A stretch of 64,000 nucleotides of DNA, taken from NCBI RefSeq assembly GCF_900177655.1, contig NZ_FXWK01000002.1:1054001-1118000 (forward strand). The letters are read 5' to 3'. A program made the position numbers and the translations under genes. The stretch comes from Devosia lucknowensis (lineage in GTDB: Bacteria; Pseudomonadota; Alphaproteobacteria; Rhizobiales; Devosiaceae). This document shows, in pieces, positions 53,620 through 62,075 of the stretch. Below the pieces are notes generated by a model, which was given only the letters and a program-made list of their open reading frames with translations, ran no database searches and was not told the origin of the DNA. Within the stretch, counting starts at the first letter, position 1. Each line of letters begins with the position of its first letter.

Positions 53620-54216
53620 TCAATCCCCTTTCTTCACATCTCCATAATTGCCCGGCACCCACAGGATGTCCCTGGTGCCATTGCTGTTGGCCACGCGACC
53701 CAGCACGAACAGCAGGTCCGAGAGGCGGTTGAGGTATTTCAGCGTTTCGGGGCTGGTGTCGGGCTCGGCCTCCACCAGCGCCGCGGCCAGCCGTTCGGCG
53801 CGACGGGTCACGGTGCGGGCGATATGGAGCGCTGCGGACAGGGGCGTGCCACCGGGCAGGATGAAGCTCGTCAGCGGCGCCAGGTCGGCATTGAAATGGT
53901 CGATCTGCTTTTCCAGCCAGTCGGTCTGCACCGGACGGACCCGCAGGCTCGGATATTCGGCATCGGGGTCGTCGGCGCCGGGGGTTGCAAGATCGGAACC
54001 GACATCGAACAGGTCGTTCTGGATGCGCGCCAGCACCGTGTCGATGCGCGGCTGCGCGGTGGTCGACAGGCGGGCCTGGCCGACAAAGGCATTGGCTTCT
54101 TCCACCGTGCCATAGGCCTCGATGCGCAGGTCGTGCTTGGCGCGCCGCGGGCCGCGGACCAGGCCGGTGGTGCCGCCGTCGCCGGTGCGCGTGTAGATCT
54201 TGTTGATCTTGACCAT
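53620..54216 (-). CDS. Corrinoid adenosyltransferase, PduO type
   Basis: A 198-residue enzyme that transfers the adenosyl group of ATP to cob(I)alamin, giving coenzyme B12. The ATP-binding TRTGDGGTTGL lies at 9-19, followed by RIEAYGTVEEANAFVG and the C-terminal helix ARTVTRRAERLAAAL with LKYLNRLSDLLFVLGR. The ATG at 54216 gives the conserved N-terminus MVKINKIYTR. It starts 5 bases after the HIG1-like gene, so the two are one transcript. Confidence 0.95.
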   Translation of the reverse strand: MVKINKIYTRTGDGGTTGLVRGPRRAKHDLRIEAYGTVEEANAFVGQARLSTTAQPRIDTVLARIQNDLFDVGSDLATPGADDPDAEYPSLRVRPVQTDWLEKQIDHFNADLAPLTSFILPGGTPLSAALHIARTVTRRAERLAAALVEAEPDTSPETLKYLNRLSDLLFVLGRVANSNGTRDILWVPGNYGDVKKGD

Positions 54217-54221
54217 AGCGG

Positions 54222-54419
54222 TCAGCCGCCGCGGCCGAACAGGAACAGGGCGCCGAGCAGCAGGACGAGCGCGATGGCCTGGCCGATGACGCGCAGGCGC
54301 ATCAGCCGCTGGCTGGTATTGCCGGGGCCGCCCTTGAGCATGTTCCACAGGCCCATGCCCAGCACGATGACTACAAAGAGCAGCGCCAGGGCGATGGCGA
54401 TATTGAAGAGCGTTTCCAT
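54222..54419 (-). CDS. HIG1 domain twin-helix membrane protein
   Basis: A 65-residue protein with two membrane helices (about 5-25 and 44-61) joined by the conserved loop GLWNMLKGGPGNTSQRLMRLRVIGQ. This is the bacterial HIG1 pattern, related to proteins that assist respiratory complexes III and IV in mitochondria. The start is ATG 54419. Standing immediately before a PduO-type adenosyltransferase is its common context in Hyphomicrobiales. Confidence 0.85.
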   Translation of the reverse strand: METLFNIAIALALLFVVIVLGMGLWNMLKGGPGNTSQRLMRLRVIGQAIALVLLLGALFLFGRGG

Positions 54420-54426
54420 GAGTGCC

Positions 54427-55341
54427 TTAACGGGGTGAGACGGGCGCAGTTGCGCCACTGATATAGGCATCGAGGCCGTCTGCCACTGCGTCATAAATGG
54501 CACGAATCCGATGCGAGGTGAACAATTCCCTGTGTGTGGTCAGCCAGACCGGCATGGGCGGCACGCCTAGCTCGACCGGCACGACCACGAGGCCCGGCGT
54601 CCGACGCGTCAGGTGCAATTGCCCGAAGCCGATACCGAGGCCCGCCTTGACCAGCTCCCACAGATGCGTCTGGTTGTCCGAGCGCAGCAGGAAATGCTCG
54701 CGGCTGAGCTCGTAGCCGAGCGCACGGGCATGAAGGATGATGGCGTCCGACCGGTCGAACCCGAGAATGTCGTGATCCCACAGGTCGTCGAGACTTCTCG
54801 GCGTGCCGCGGCGGGCGAGGTAGCTTTCATGCGCCACCGGCACCAGCGGAATATCGCCCAGGTGCCGCGTCACCAGTTCGAGCTGCGTCGGACGGAACAT
54901 GCGGATGGCGATGTCGGCTTCGCGCATCAGCAGGTTCTCGGGCGAGTCCGACGGGACGATCTCGATGGCGATCCGCGGATGCAGCTGGCGCACCGTTCTG
55001 AGGATTTCCGGCAGCACATAGTTCGAAATCAAGGTGCTCGCCGTCAGGCGGACCGTGCCGCCGCTCTCGTCCTGCGCTCCGGCCGCCAGGATTGCCGCCT
55101 CCGCCAGCGAGGATTGCGCGGCGCGGACCGGTTCGTAGAGCCGCAGCGCGGTCGGGTTGGGCTTGAGACCCGTCAGGCTCCGCTCGAAGAGGCTTATCCC
55201 CAGATCGGCCTCCAGCGTCTCGATATGGCGCCCGATCGTCGGCTGGCTGAGGCCGAGGCTTCGCGCCGCGCCGGAAAGCGAACCTTCGGCGATCACCGCT
55301 GCAAAGCTGCGCCAGAGCGCCCAGTCCGGCTCCCTATTCAT
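54427..55341 (-). CDS. LysR family transcriptional regulator
   Basis: A 304-residue regulator. The N-terminal helix-turn-helix (about 5-62) contains GSLSGAARSLGLSQPTIGRH, and the rest is the ligand-binding domain (about 92-290, GTVRLTASTLISNYVLPEIL). It is divergent from the epimerase-DUF4260 pair with an 87-base gap, in which an ATCGATA-N10-TATCGAT dyad probably serves as its operator. It most likely controls those genes and itself. The effector is unknown. Confidence 0.92.
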   Translation of the reverse strand: MNREPDWALWRSFAAVIAEGSLSGAARSLGLSQPTIGRHIETLEADLGISLFERSLTGLKPNPTALRLYEPVRAAQSSLAEAAILAAGAQDESGGTVRLTASTLISNYVLPEILRTVRQLHPRIAIEIVPSDSPENLLMREADIAIRMFRPTQLELVTRHLGDIPLVPVAHESYLARRGTPRSLDDLWDHDILGFDRSDAIILHARALGYELSREHFLLRSDNQTHLWELVKAGLGIGFGQLHLTRRTPGLVVVPVELGVPPMPVWLTTHRELFTSHRIRAIYDAVADGLDAYISGATAPVSPR

Positions 55342-55371
55342 TTTCGAATGTCATATCCAGATTTTCATGTA

Positions 55372-55395
55372 ATCGATATTCATCAGTGTATCGAT
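55372..55395. promoter_or_regulatory. Dyad operator between lysR and epimerase genes
   Basis: Perfect 7-bp arms ATCGATA (55372-55378) and TATCGAT (55389-55395) separated by 10 bases. It fits the interrupted T-N11-A dyad bound by LysR-type regulators and lies in the middle of the divergent gap. Confidence 0.6.
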
Positions 55396-55428
55396 CATCT
55401 TGGTCTCCAGCAACAGCAGGAGACTTCC

Positions 55429-56388
55429 ATGTCAAAAGGCAAAGTGACGGTTCTGGGCAGCAACGGGCATCTCGGCAATGCCGCCATCGTGGCCTTCCGC
55501 GATGCGGGTTGGGCGGTCGCAGGGTTCGGCAGGGCCAATCGCCGGCCGGTGGCAGGCACGCGTTTCATCAAGGGCGACGCCAATGATCCAGTGGCCGTCA
55601 AGACGGCGGTCGCCGATGCCGACGTCGTGGTCCATGGCCTTCATCTGCGTTACGACCAGTGGGGCGACGGGCGGGCCGAGCAGCAGCTGCAGGTCGTGCT
55701 CGATGCATTGGCCGGCACTGGCAAGACACTGCTTTTCCCCGGGACCATCTACAATTATCGCGCCGGCGACCGCACAGTCTCGCCCGGGCTGCGCCAGAGT
55801 GGCGAAAAGCCCCGCGGCGACATTCGCATCCGGCTCGAAGACATGCTGCGCGAGGCCTCGGCAAAGCAGGGCTTCCGGGTGATCATCATCAGGGCGGGCG
55901 ATTTCTACGGCGCCGGCAATCTTGGCGACTGGTTCGACGCGGGCATGCTGATGGACCTGCCCAAGGGCAAGCTCTATCACCTCGGCGCGCTGTCGCAGCG
56001 GCACAGCTGGGCCTACCTGCCCGATCTTGGGCGCGCCTTTGCCGCCGTGGCCGAGAAGCGCGGCAGTCTGGCGGCTTTCGAGAATTTCCATTTTGCCGGC
56101 CACTGGGTGTCGCATGGCCAGGTCATGGCTGCGATCCAGTCCGCCCATGGGCAAAAGCTGGCGGTTTCGCCCTTTCCCTGGTGGATCCTGCGCGCCATCG
56201 GCCTCGTCAATCCGGTGATGCGCGATCTCTTCCGCATGCGCTATCTCTGGCAGAACGAGATGGAACTGGTCGATCCGCGCCTCGACGCGCTCCTGGGAAC
56301 CGGTTTTCCTACGCCTTTCGAAACGGCCGTCGCCACGTCCATGGACGATCTCAAGGCCGTGAAATCCCGTCTCCTTCAGGCCGCCTGA
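55429..56388 (+). CDS. NAD-dependent epimerase/dehydratase family protein
   Basis: A 319-residue Rossmann-fold protein with the nucleotide-binding loop VLGSNGHLGNAAI near residues 8-20, a partner to the family YxxxK site that is only weakly visible (FYGAGNLGDW follows the RAGD segment), and PFPWWILR near the C-terminus. Such proteins act on nucleotide sugars or small carbonyls; the exact reaction is unknown. AGGAGA precedes the ATG. It is followed without gap by the DUF4260 gene and is likely regulated by the divergent LysR protein. Confidence 0.85.
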   Translation: MSKGKVTVLGSNGHLGNAAIVAFRDAGWAVAGFGRANRRPVAGTRFIKGDANDPVAVKTAVADADVVVHGLHLRYDQWGDGRAEQQLQVVLDALAGTGKTLLFPGTIYNYRAGDRTVSPGLRQSGEKPRGDIRIRLEDMLREASAKQGFRVIIIRAGDFYGAGNLGDWFDAGMLMDLPKGKLYHLGALSQRHSWAYLPDLGRAFAAVAEKRGSLAAFENFHFAGHWVSHGQVMAAIQSAHGQKLAVSPFPWWILRAIGLVNPVMRDLFRMRYLWQNEMELVDPRLDALLGTGFPTPFETAVATSMDDLKAVKSRLLQAA

Positions 56389-56778
56389 ATGTCCAAGGAT
56401 ACCAAAATGCCGTCTACAGTCGTCTGGCAGCGCGTCGAAGGCGCGCTGATCTTCGTTGCCGGGCTTGCGCTCTTTGGCGTTTCCGGCTCGGGCCTTCCGT
56501 GGTGGGCAGCCCTGGCGCTGTTCTTCCTGCCCGACCTCAGCTTCGCGGCCTATTTTCTCGGTCCGAAAATCGGGGCGCGGATCTACAATTTCGTCCACGT
56601 CTATGCCCTGGGAGCAGTGCTGATGGCGCTGGGAAGTCTCCTCGACAACTCGCTCCTCGTCGGCCTCGGCGCCCTATTGCTCAGCCATTCCGGGTTCGAT
56701 CGCATGTTCGGCTACGGCCTCAAGGCCGAAACCAGCTTTGAGGACACCCATCTGGGCCGCATCGGAAAGCGAGGCTAG
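56389..56778 (+). CDS. DUF4260 membrane protein
   Basis: A 129-residue protein with about four hydrophobic segments. The family pattern is present: VWQRVEGALIFVAGLALF, FFLPDLSFAAYFLGPKIGA, YNFVHVYALGAVL and LSHSGFDRMFGYGLK. The function is unknown. Its ATG directly follows the stop of the epimerase gene, so they are one operon under the divergent LysR regulator. It is convergent with gluQ. Confidence 0.9.
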   Translation: MSKDTKMPSTVVWQRVEGALIFVAGLALFGVSGSGLPWWAALALFFLPDLSFAAYFLGPKIGARIYNFVHVYALGAVLMALGSLLDNSLLVGLGALLLSHSGFDRMFGYGLKAETSFEDTHLGRIGKRG

Positions 56779-56824
56779 TTCGCCCCACAACCATCGCGCC
56801 CCCCTCGGAGCGGGGCGGGAGCGA

Positions 56825-57670
56825 TCAAAACCCCACCGCCCGCCTGACATCGTCAGGCGTCCACCCTTGGGCGCGCAAGTCCCTCAGACTTTGCGACCCC
56901 TTCGACTTCGCCAGCTTGCCACCGTCATCGCCCAGCAGCAGCCGGTGGAAATGGTAGATCGGGGTCGGGAGACCCAGAAGCATCTGCAAGAGCACATGGA
57001 TGTCGGTCGCGGCCTCGAGGTCGCGGCCGCGCGTCAGATGGGTCACGCCTTGTGCCGCGTCATCGACCACGACACTGAGGTGATAGCTGGTCGGCGTGTC
57101 CTTGCGTTGCAGCACCACGTCGCCCCAGCGTTCCGGTCGGGCGTACCGGATCTGCGGCCGGTCATTGAGCGTCGGTCCGATGACCGAATAGGTCAGCATT
57201 CCCGTTCGGTCCCGCGCCTTCCCGGTATCGAGCCGGAACTGCACCGGGTCGCCGCGCTCGAGCCGCTCGATGCGCTCGGCATTGCTCAGGTGCCGGCAGG
57301 TTCCGGGATAAAGCGGCGCGCCATCAGGGTCGCTGCCTTGGGCAGCTGCAGCGATCTCAGCGCGCGAACAGAAGCACGGATAGAGCAGGTCGGCCTGGCG
57401 CAGGCGATTGGCGGCCTCGGCATAGATGTCGAAGCGTTCCGATTGCAGCAGCACCGGCTCGGCCCAGGAAAGCCCCAGCCATTCCAGGTCTTCGACAATG
57501 GCCTGGGTAAATTCGGGTTTACAGCGCTGGATGTCGATGTCTTCGATGCGCAGATAAACCGTGCCATCCAGCATTGCCGTGGCCTTCCATGTCACCAGCG
57601 CCGAAAGGGCGTGGCCCAGGTGCAGGTAGCCATTAGGGCTGGGAGCGAAGCGGAGGATGGGTCGGGACAT
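56825..57670 (-). CDS. gluQ: Glutamyl-Q tRNA(Asp) synthetase
   Basis: A 281-residue paralogue of glutamyl-tRNA synthetase that lacks the anticodon-binding domain and attaches glutamate to queuosine at position 34 of tRNA(Asp). FAPSPNGYLHLGHALSAL holds the HLGH motif at 17-20, the KMSKS equivalent is KLAKSKG near the C-terminus, and CFCSRAEI plus GTCRHLS supply Cys and His ligands for zinc. Its start is 78 bases from the divergent glycosylase gene. Confidence 0.93.
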   Translation of the reverse strand: MSRPILRFAPSPNGYLHLGHALSALVTWKATAMLDGTVYLRIEDIDIQRCKPEFTQAIVEDLEWLGLSWAEPVLLQSERFDIYAEAANRLRQADLLYPCFCSRAEIAAAAQGSDPDGAPLYPGTCRHLSNAERIERLERGDPVQFRLDTGKARDRTGMLTYSVIGPTLNDRPQIRYARPERWGDVVLQRKDTPTSYHLSVVVDDAAQGVTHLTRGRDLEAATDIHVLLQMLLGLPTPIYHFHRLLLGDDGGKLAKSKGSQSLRDLRAQGWTPDDVRRAVGF

Positions 57671-57748
57671 GACCCATCATTACTGCATACCGTCCGTGTC
57701 GCGAAAGCGGGAAGCCCCTCGCGATGCCATCATTTGGAAGAGCTGACC

Positions 57749-58411
57749 TTGACCGAGACCGCCCCGCAGACGCCCACCATCGACACGCCCGAGGGCGTCG
57801 CCTGGCACCTCGGGCACCTTACCGGCCGCGATCCGCGGCTGCTGCCCATGCTCGAGGCCGTGGGTGCGGTGATGCCGCGTGTCAATCCCAAGGGCTTTGC
57901 CGGCATGGCCAAGGTCATCTGCGGGCAGCAGATTTCAGTGCAAAGCGCCGCGGCCATCTGGGGGCGGTTCAGTGTCATCGAGGGGGCGCTTGATCCGGCG
58001 CGCTATCTCGACCTCACGGAGGAGACCGTGCGCGGCTCGGGTTTTTCGCGCGGGAAGTTCCTGACATTGCGCGCCGTCGCGGAGGCGGTCGCGGCGGGCG
58101 AGCTTGATCTCGAGCATATCGACGCGCTGCCCGGGGAGGAGGCCGTGGCCCGGCTGGTCGCCCTCAAGGGTATCGGGCCGTGGACGGCGGAGGTGTATCT
58201 CCTGTTCTGCGCGGCGCATCCCGACATCTTTCCGGCCGGCGACCTGGCCTTGCTCAAGGCGGCCCATCACGGCCTCGGCCTTGACGCTCGCCCGACGATC
58301 AAGGAAATGATCGGTCTCGCGCGGGAGTGGTCGCCGCATCGCTCGGCCGCTGCCCTGCTGTTCTGGCGCTATTTCGCGGCGCTCAAGCAAAGGGAATCGA
58401 GCCTTTTATGA
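57749..58411 (+). CDS. DNA-3-methyladenine glycosylase, AlkA-like
   Basis: A 220-residue base-excision repair glycosylase of the helix-hairpin-helix family. The motif LKGIGPWTAEVYLLF is followed by the catalytic Asp in FPAGDLALLKA, and VICGQQISVQSA is the characteristic entry helix. A TTG start at 57749 is chosen, with GGAAGAG about 7 bases upstream; TTG 57734 is in frame as well. It removes alkylated purines. The next gene starts inside its stop (ATGA). Confidence 0.88.
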   Translation: MTETAPQTPTIDTPEGVAWHLGHLTGRDPRLLPMLEAVGAVMPRVNPKGFAGMAKVICGQQISVQSAAAIWGRFSVIEGALDPARYLDLTEETVRGSGFSRGKFLTLRAVAEAVAAGELDLEHIDALPGEEAVARLVALKGIGPWTAEVYLLFCAAHPDIFPAGDLALLKAAHHGLGLDARPTIKEMIGLAREWSPHRSAAALLFWRYFAALKQRESSLL

Positions 58412-59064
58412 CCAAGCTTTCCGGCCCCATGCTCGCGCCCGCCAACGGACAGGCCCCTGACGCAGCCGTGGTCTTGCTGCATGGCTATGGCAGCGATGGC
58501 AACGACCTCATCGCCATGGCGCCGCACTTCCAGCACCTGCTGCCCGGTGCGCTCTTCGTCTCGCCCCATGCGCCGACCCCGCTCGGCATGGGGGGCTATC
58601 AATGGTTTCCCATAGACTGGTCCGGTGATCGTCTCGCCAGCCGCCAGACCGGCGTCATCGGCGCCCGCCCCGTCATTGTCGGTTTCCTCGAAGACCTCTG
58701 GAGCCAGACCGGCATCCCGCCCGAGCGCACCATTCTCGCCGGGTTCAGCCAGGGCGCAATGATGGCGCTGCATGTGGGCCTGTCGCTGCCCGCCCAGAAA
58801 ACCCTGATGGGGGTGGTCGGCATTTCCGGTGCCTTCCTCCCGCCCGAGGGTTTCGGATCCGACGCGCTCGCCCATCCGCCTGTCTGTATCGTCCATGGCG
58901 ACATGGATGATGTTGTCGATCCCAACCACAGCGCAGATGCTAACAGTCTGCTAACGAATTCGGGCTTTGCGGTGGATTATCACGTCAGCCGCGGGGTTGG
59001 TCACGGCGTCGCCCCCGATGGCATGGATGCCATTGCCCGGTTCATCGAAAGCCTCGCAAAATAA
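58408..59064 (+). CDS. Carboxylesterase / phospholipase family hydrolase
   Basis: A 218-residue alpha/beta hydrolase of the small carboxylesterase group. The nucleophile is Ser114 in GFSQGAMM, the oxyanion LHGYGSDGNDL lies at 24-34, and Asp168 and His199 (GVGHGV) complete the triad. It should cleave short acyl esters or lysophospholipids. ATG 58408 overlaps the stop of the glycosylase gene, so the two are coupled. Confidence 0.9.
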   Translation: MTKLSGPMLAPANGQAPDAAVVLLHGYGSDGNDLIAMAPHFQHLLPGALFVSPHAPTPLGMGGYQWFPIDWSGDRLASRQTGVIGARPVIVGFLEDLWSQTGIPPERTILAGFSQGAMMALHVGLSLPAQKTLMGVVGISGAFLPPEGFGSDALAHPPVCIVHGDMDDVVDPNHSADANSLLTNSGFAVDYHVSRGVGHGVAPDGMDAIARFIESLAK

Positions 59065-59153
59065 GGGTCTCGCCCCCGCTTCACACGCCCGACACAAAGG
59101 GCTTAGTATAAAGGGGCTATGGACTTACGCGATTCCCGTTTCGGGAGACTCAA

Positions 59154-59711
59154 GTGACTATCCATGTGTCGCCTGAGGCTTGTCCCGCTCTTGTTCTGAA
59201 CGCCGACTTCCGGCCGCTCAGTTACTATCCGTTGTCGCTATGGTCTTGGCAGGACGCGATAAAAGCGGTGTGCCTGGATCGCGTGAACATCGTTTCGCAC
59301 TACGATACGGTCATCCATTCGCCCAGTTTCGAGATGCGGCTGCCGAGCGTCGTCTCGTTGCGCGAATACGTCAAGCCGGCCCGTCACCCGGCCTTCACCC
59401 GGTTCAACGTCTTTCTGCGCGATCGCTTCCAGTGCCAGTATTGCGGCTCGACGCATGATCTGACGTTCGATCACGTGATCCCGCGCTCCAAAGGCGGTCT
59501 TACCACCTGGGAGAACGTGGTGGCGGCCTGCGCGCCGTGCAATCTGAAAAAGGCCAACAGATTGCCCAGCGAAATCAAGATGTTCCCGCATCAGACGCCG
59601 TATGCGCCGACGGTGCACGACCTGCATAACAATGGGAGGGCGTTTCCGCCCAACCACTTGCACCAGAGCTGGCTCGACTATCTCTATTGGGATATCGAGC
59701 TCGAGCCCTAG
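59154..59711 (+). CDS. HNH endonuclease family protein
   Basis: A 185-residue protein with an HNH fold at its centre: CQYCGSTHDLTFDHVIPRSK (zinc Cys94 and Cys97, catalytic DH at 106-107), then ENVVAACAPCNLKKAN with Cys126 and Cys129. The N-terminal ALVLNADFRPLSYYPLSLWS marks the widespread stand-alone group that is single-copy and chromosomal, with unknown role. GTG start. Its stop shares CTAG with the stop of the convergent dsbB gene. Confidence 0.9.
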   Translation: MTIHVSPEACPALVLNADFRPLSYYPLSLWSWQDAIKAVCLDRVNIVSHYDTVIHSPSFEMRLPSVVSLREYVKPARHPAFTRFNVFLRDRFQCQYCGSTHDLTFDHVIPRSKGGLTTWENVVAACAPCNLKKANRLPSEIKMFPHQTPYAPTVHDLHNNGRAFPPNHLHQSWLDYLYWDIELEP

Positions 59712-60214
59712 GCTTTGTTGCGGCGATACTGGAACACGATCGCGCTCAGCAGCAGCACGACGATGGCAGCCGAGATCAGGGCGTTGTAGCCGGCCAGCGA
59801 GATACCGAGGAAACGGAACTGCACGGCTTCGCAGCTGATGACCGGTTGCAGATTGGTCAGCGAATCCAGCGAGATGCTGTCGCCCGAGCCTGTGCCCGAA
59901 CAGGTCGTGGGGCCGGGCCAGAAACCCCATTCGACGCCGGAATGGTAGATGCCGAGATAGGTGCCCCAGGCGAAGAGCGCGGTCACGATGCCCATGCCTG
60001 CGTACCAGGCGGGCAGCGGCAGGCGGTTCGACAGCACCAGGATCAGCGCGAGGAGCGGCAGACCGACGTAGTAGGGCATGCGCTGCTCAAGGCAAAGCTC
60101 GCACGGGTAAAGGCCGCCCAGATATTGCGAGCCGAGGGCGCCGAGAATGGTGGCAAGTCCAAGAATGAAGGCAAGACCGGAGGCGATCTTGTCGAGGGGG
60201 CGAACGGAGGTCAT
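59708..60214 (-). CDS. dsbB: Disulfide bond formation protein B
   Basis: A 168-residue membrane protein with four helices that reoxidises DsbA by passing electrons to quinone. The first Cys pair is YPCELCLEQR (Cys38, Cys41), and Cys105 and Cys128 form the second, periplasmic pair. The C-terminal CEAVQFRFLGISLAGYN fits the alphaproteobacterial group. The ATG at 60214 is chosen over an earlier in-frame ATG at 60253. Confidence 0.92.
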   Translation of the reverse strand: MTSVRPLDKIASGLAFILGLATILGALGSQYLGGLYPCELCLEQRMPYYVGLPLLALILVLSNRLPLPAWYAGMGIVTALFAWGTYLGIYHSGVEWGFWPGPTTCSGTGSGDSISLDSLTNLQPVISCEAVQFRFLGISLAGYNALISAAIVVLLLSAIVFQYRRNKA

Positions 60215-60298
60215 GGGAAGGAAACTCAGGTGACGCTTGGTGAGCAACGGCATTAGGCCCAGCTTACGGCAAAATCCAGACGGTAAACACGTCCGTGA

Positions 60299-61129
60299 TC
60301 AATCGCCCGGCAGCGCGATGCCCAGAGCCTTGCGCAGGGCAATGGCATTTGACGGGGCATGCAGTTTGTCCTCGTGGACGAAATAAGCGTAGACGTCCTT
60401 GCCGCCGTCACGCCAGGTGCCGATGGTGTGCGCCCAGTCGTCGATATCGGCGTCGCCATAGCCTTCTGCCCCGGGGCGCGACGGTCCCTGAAGCCGGAGG
60501 TAGGCAAAATCCGCGGTCAGGTCGCGGGAGGGGAATTCCTCGGTATCGGCGATGACGCGAGCGACGTTGTGTTGCCGGAGCAAGGCGTCGGCTTCCGCCG
60601 ATTTGAAGCTTGGGTGCCGCGGCTCGATTGCGTGGCGAATGGTCTGAACGCCGGTCGGGTCGAGGAACGGCTCCTGCCGCGTTCGGTCGGCCTTGTCTGC
60701 CAGCGCCACATAGTCGTCGACGGTTTTGGGGAGAAGCTCGAGAAACGCAGCAAGACTTTGCGGGTCGAAGGCCAGGTTGGGCGGGAGCTGCCACACAAAG
60801 GGCCCTAGTCTGTCGCCAAGGGCCAAGGGTCCCGAGGCAAAGAAGTTCGCCAGGGGTTCGGCGCCGCCTTTCAAGCGCTTGATATGGGTGACGAGCTGCG
60901 GTCCCTTGACGGAAAATTGAAAGCCTTCCGTGGTCTCGCTTGCCCAACGCTGAAAGCTGGCCGGCTTTTGATTGGCGCGAAACGTCGCGTTGATTTCGAT
61001 GCTGGTCAGGCGGCTCGCCGCGTAGGAGAGTTCCTTTTTCTGAACCAGTCCTTCCGGGAAAAACGTCCCGCGCCACGGCTCGTAGACCCATCCGGCAGTG
61101 CCCGTTCTGACGATTCCCGCGCGACCCAT
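60299..61129 (-). CDS. DUF72 domain protein
   Basis: A 276-residue TIM-barrel-like protein of the DUF72 family. The opening RTGTAGWVYEPWRGTFFPEG and EINATFRANQKPASFQRW, then FQFSVKGPQLVTHIKRL, are the family hallmarks, and VYAYFVHEDKLHAPSNA closes the domain. The activity is unknown. The start ATG 61129 gives MGRAGIVRTGTAGW, with poor sequence upstream. It is divergent from the nuclease gene. Confidence 0.9.
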   Translation of the reverse strand: MGRAGIVRTGTAGWVYEPWRGTFFPEGLVQKKELSYAASRLTSIEINATFRANQKPASFQRWASETTEGFQFSVKGPQLVTHIKRLKGGAEPLANFFASGPLALGDRLGPFVWQLPPNLAFDPQSLAAFLELLPKTVDDYVALADKADRTRQEPFLDPTGVQTIRHAIEPRHPSFKSAEADALLRQHNVARVIADTEEFPSRDLTADFAYLRLQGPSRPGAEGYGDADIDDWAHTIGTWRDGGKDVYAYFVHEDKLHAPSNAIALRKALGIALPGD

Positions 61130-61229
61130 GTCATGTCCTCCCGACCTGCCGAGCTTGGCCGCATGCCGGCGGCTTGGCAATGGAAAGTCCGAGGCATGCT
61201 GGTAATCTTTTTTTGCCTCATTTGGGTGC

Positions 61230-62075
61230 ATGGTGAACAAGTTGTTTCAAAGGGTCGACCGCGTGCGCCGCTCCACCATCGCCACCGTTACCGCCGCCAT
61301 GCTGGTGGGTCTGGAGCCAGCCGCTGCGCAGGCCTGCGCGGAACTGCGCCTGGTGCCCGGTGGGGTGGTAACCCAGGTCACCGACGGCGATACCGTCGTT
61401 CTTGATTCGGGTCTGGTGGTGCGGCTGATCGGAACCCAGGCCCCGAAACTGCCGCTCGGGCGCGAAGGCTTCCCGACCTGGCCGCTGGCCCCGGAGGCGC
61501 AAAAGGCTCTCGAAGACCTGGCCCTCAACCGTCCCGTTACCCTTGGCTATGGTGGCGAGGAAGTCGATCGCTACGATCGTGCGCTGGCCCATGTCTTTGT
61601 GGCAACAGAAGAAAACACCACAGTCTGGGCTCAGCACCATATGGTCAGGCAGGGTCTGGCGCGCGTCTACTCGTTTCCCGACAATCGGCACTGCCTCGAG
61701 CAGCTGTTTGCCGCCGAAGCTACGGCGCGCACCGAACGGCTTGGCATCTGGACTGATCCCTATTACAGCGTGCGGGCGGCGGATCGACCAGCGGAAATTC
61801 TGAAGCGGATAGGCCAGTACGAACTGGTCGAAGGCCGGGTTCTTCTGGCAGACCGCAGCGGTTCGCGGGTCTTTCTCAATTTCGGCCGGCACTGGAAGGA
61901 AGACTTCACCGCCGTCATCGAGGCGCCGGCGCTGCGGATTTTTGCCGATGCGGGCTTGGATCCGCTGACATTGGATGGCGCCCTCGTGCGGGTGCGCGGC
62001 TGGGTGGACGATCGGGATGGTCCACGCATCGAAGTAACCCATCCCGAGCAGATTGAGGTTCTCGCGAGGCCATGA
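61230..62075 (+). CDS. Secreted thermonuclease-family protein
   Basis: A 281-residue protein with an N-terminal hydrophobic export signal (about 15-33, cleavage near AAA-QA) and a staphylococcal-nuclease-like fold: VTQVTDGDTVVLDSG, RLIGTQAPK and EEVDRYDRALAHVFV. Two Asp residues of the DGD motif and Arg in VRLIG are in place for catalysis. It may degrade nucleic acid in the periplasm or outside. The stop overlaps the protease gene start (ATGA). Confidence 0.87.
   Translation: MVNKLFQRVDRVRRSTIATVTAAMLVGLEPAAAQACAELRLVPGGVVTQVTDGDTVVLDSGLVVRLIGTQAPKLPLGREGFPTWPLAPEAQKALEDLALNRPVTLGYGGEEVDRYDRALAHVFVATEENTTVWAQHHMVRQGLARVYSFPDNRHCLEQLFAAEATARTERLGIWTDPYYSVRAADRPAEILKRIGQYELVEGRVLLADRSGSRVFLNFGRHWKEDFTAVIEAPALRIFADAGLDPLTLDGALVRVRGWVDDRDGPRIEVTHPEQIEVLARP

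Noticed and set aside
54613..55428. A long in-frame extension upstream of the epimerase gene.
   Set aside because: It lies opposite the LysR gene. The ATG at 55429 has a good AGGAGA site and gives the Rossmann motif at the normal distance from the N-terminus.
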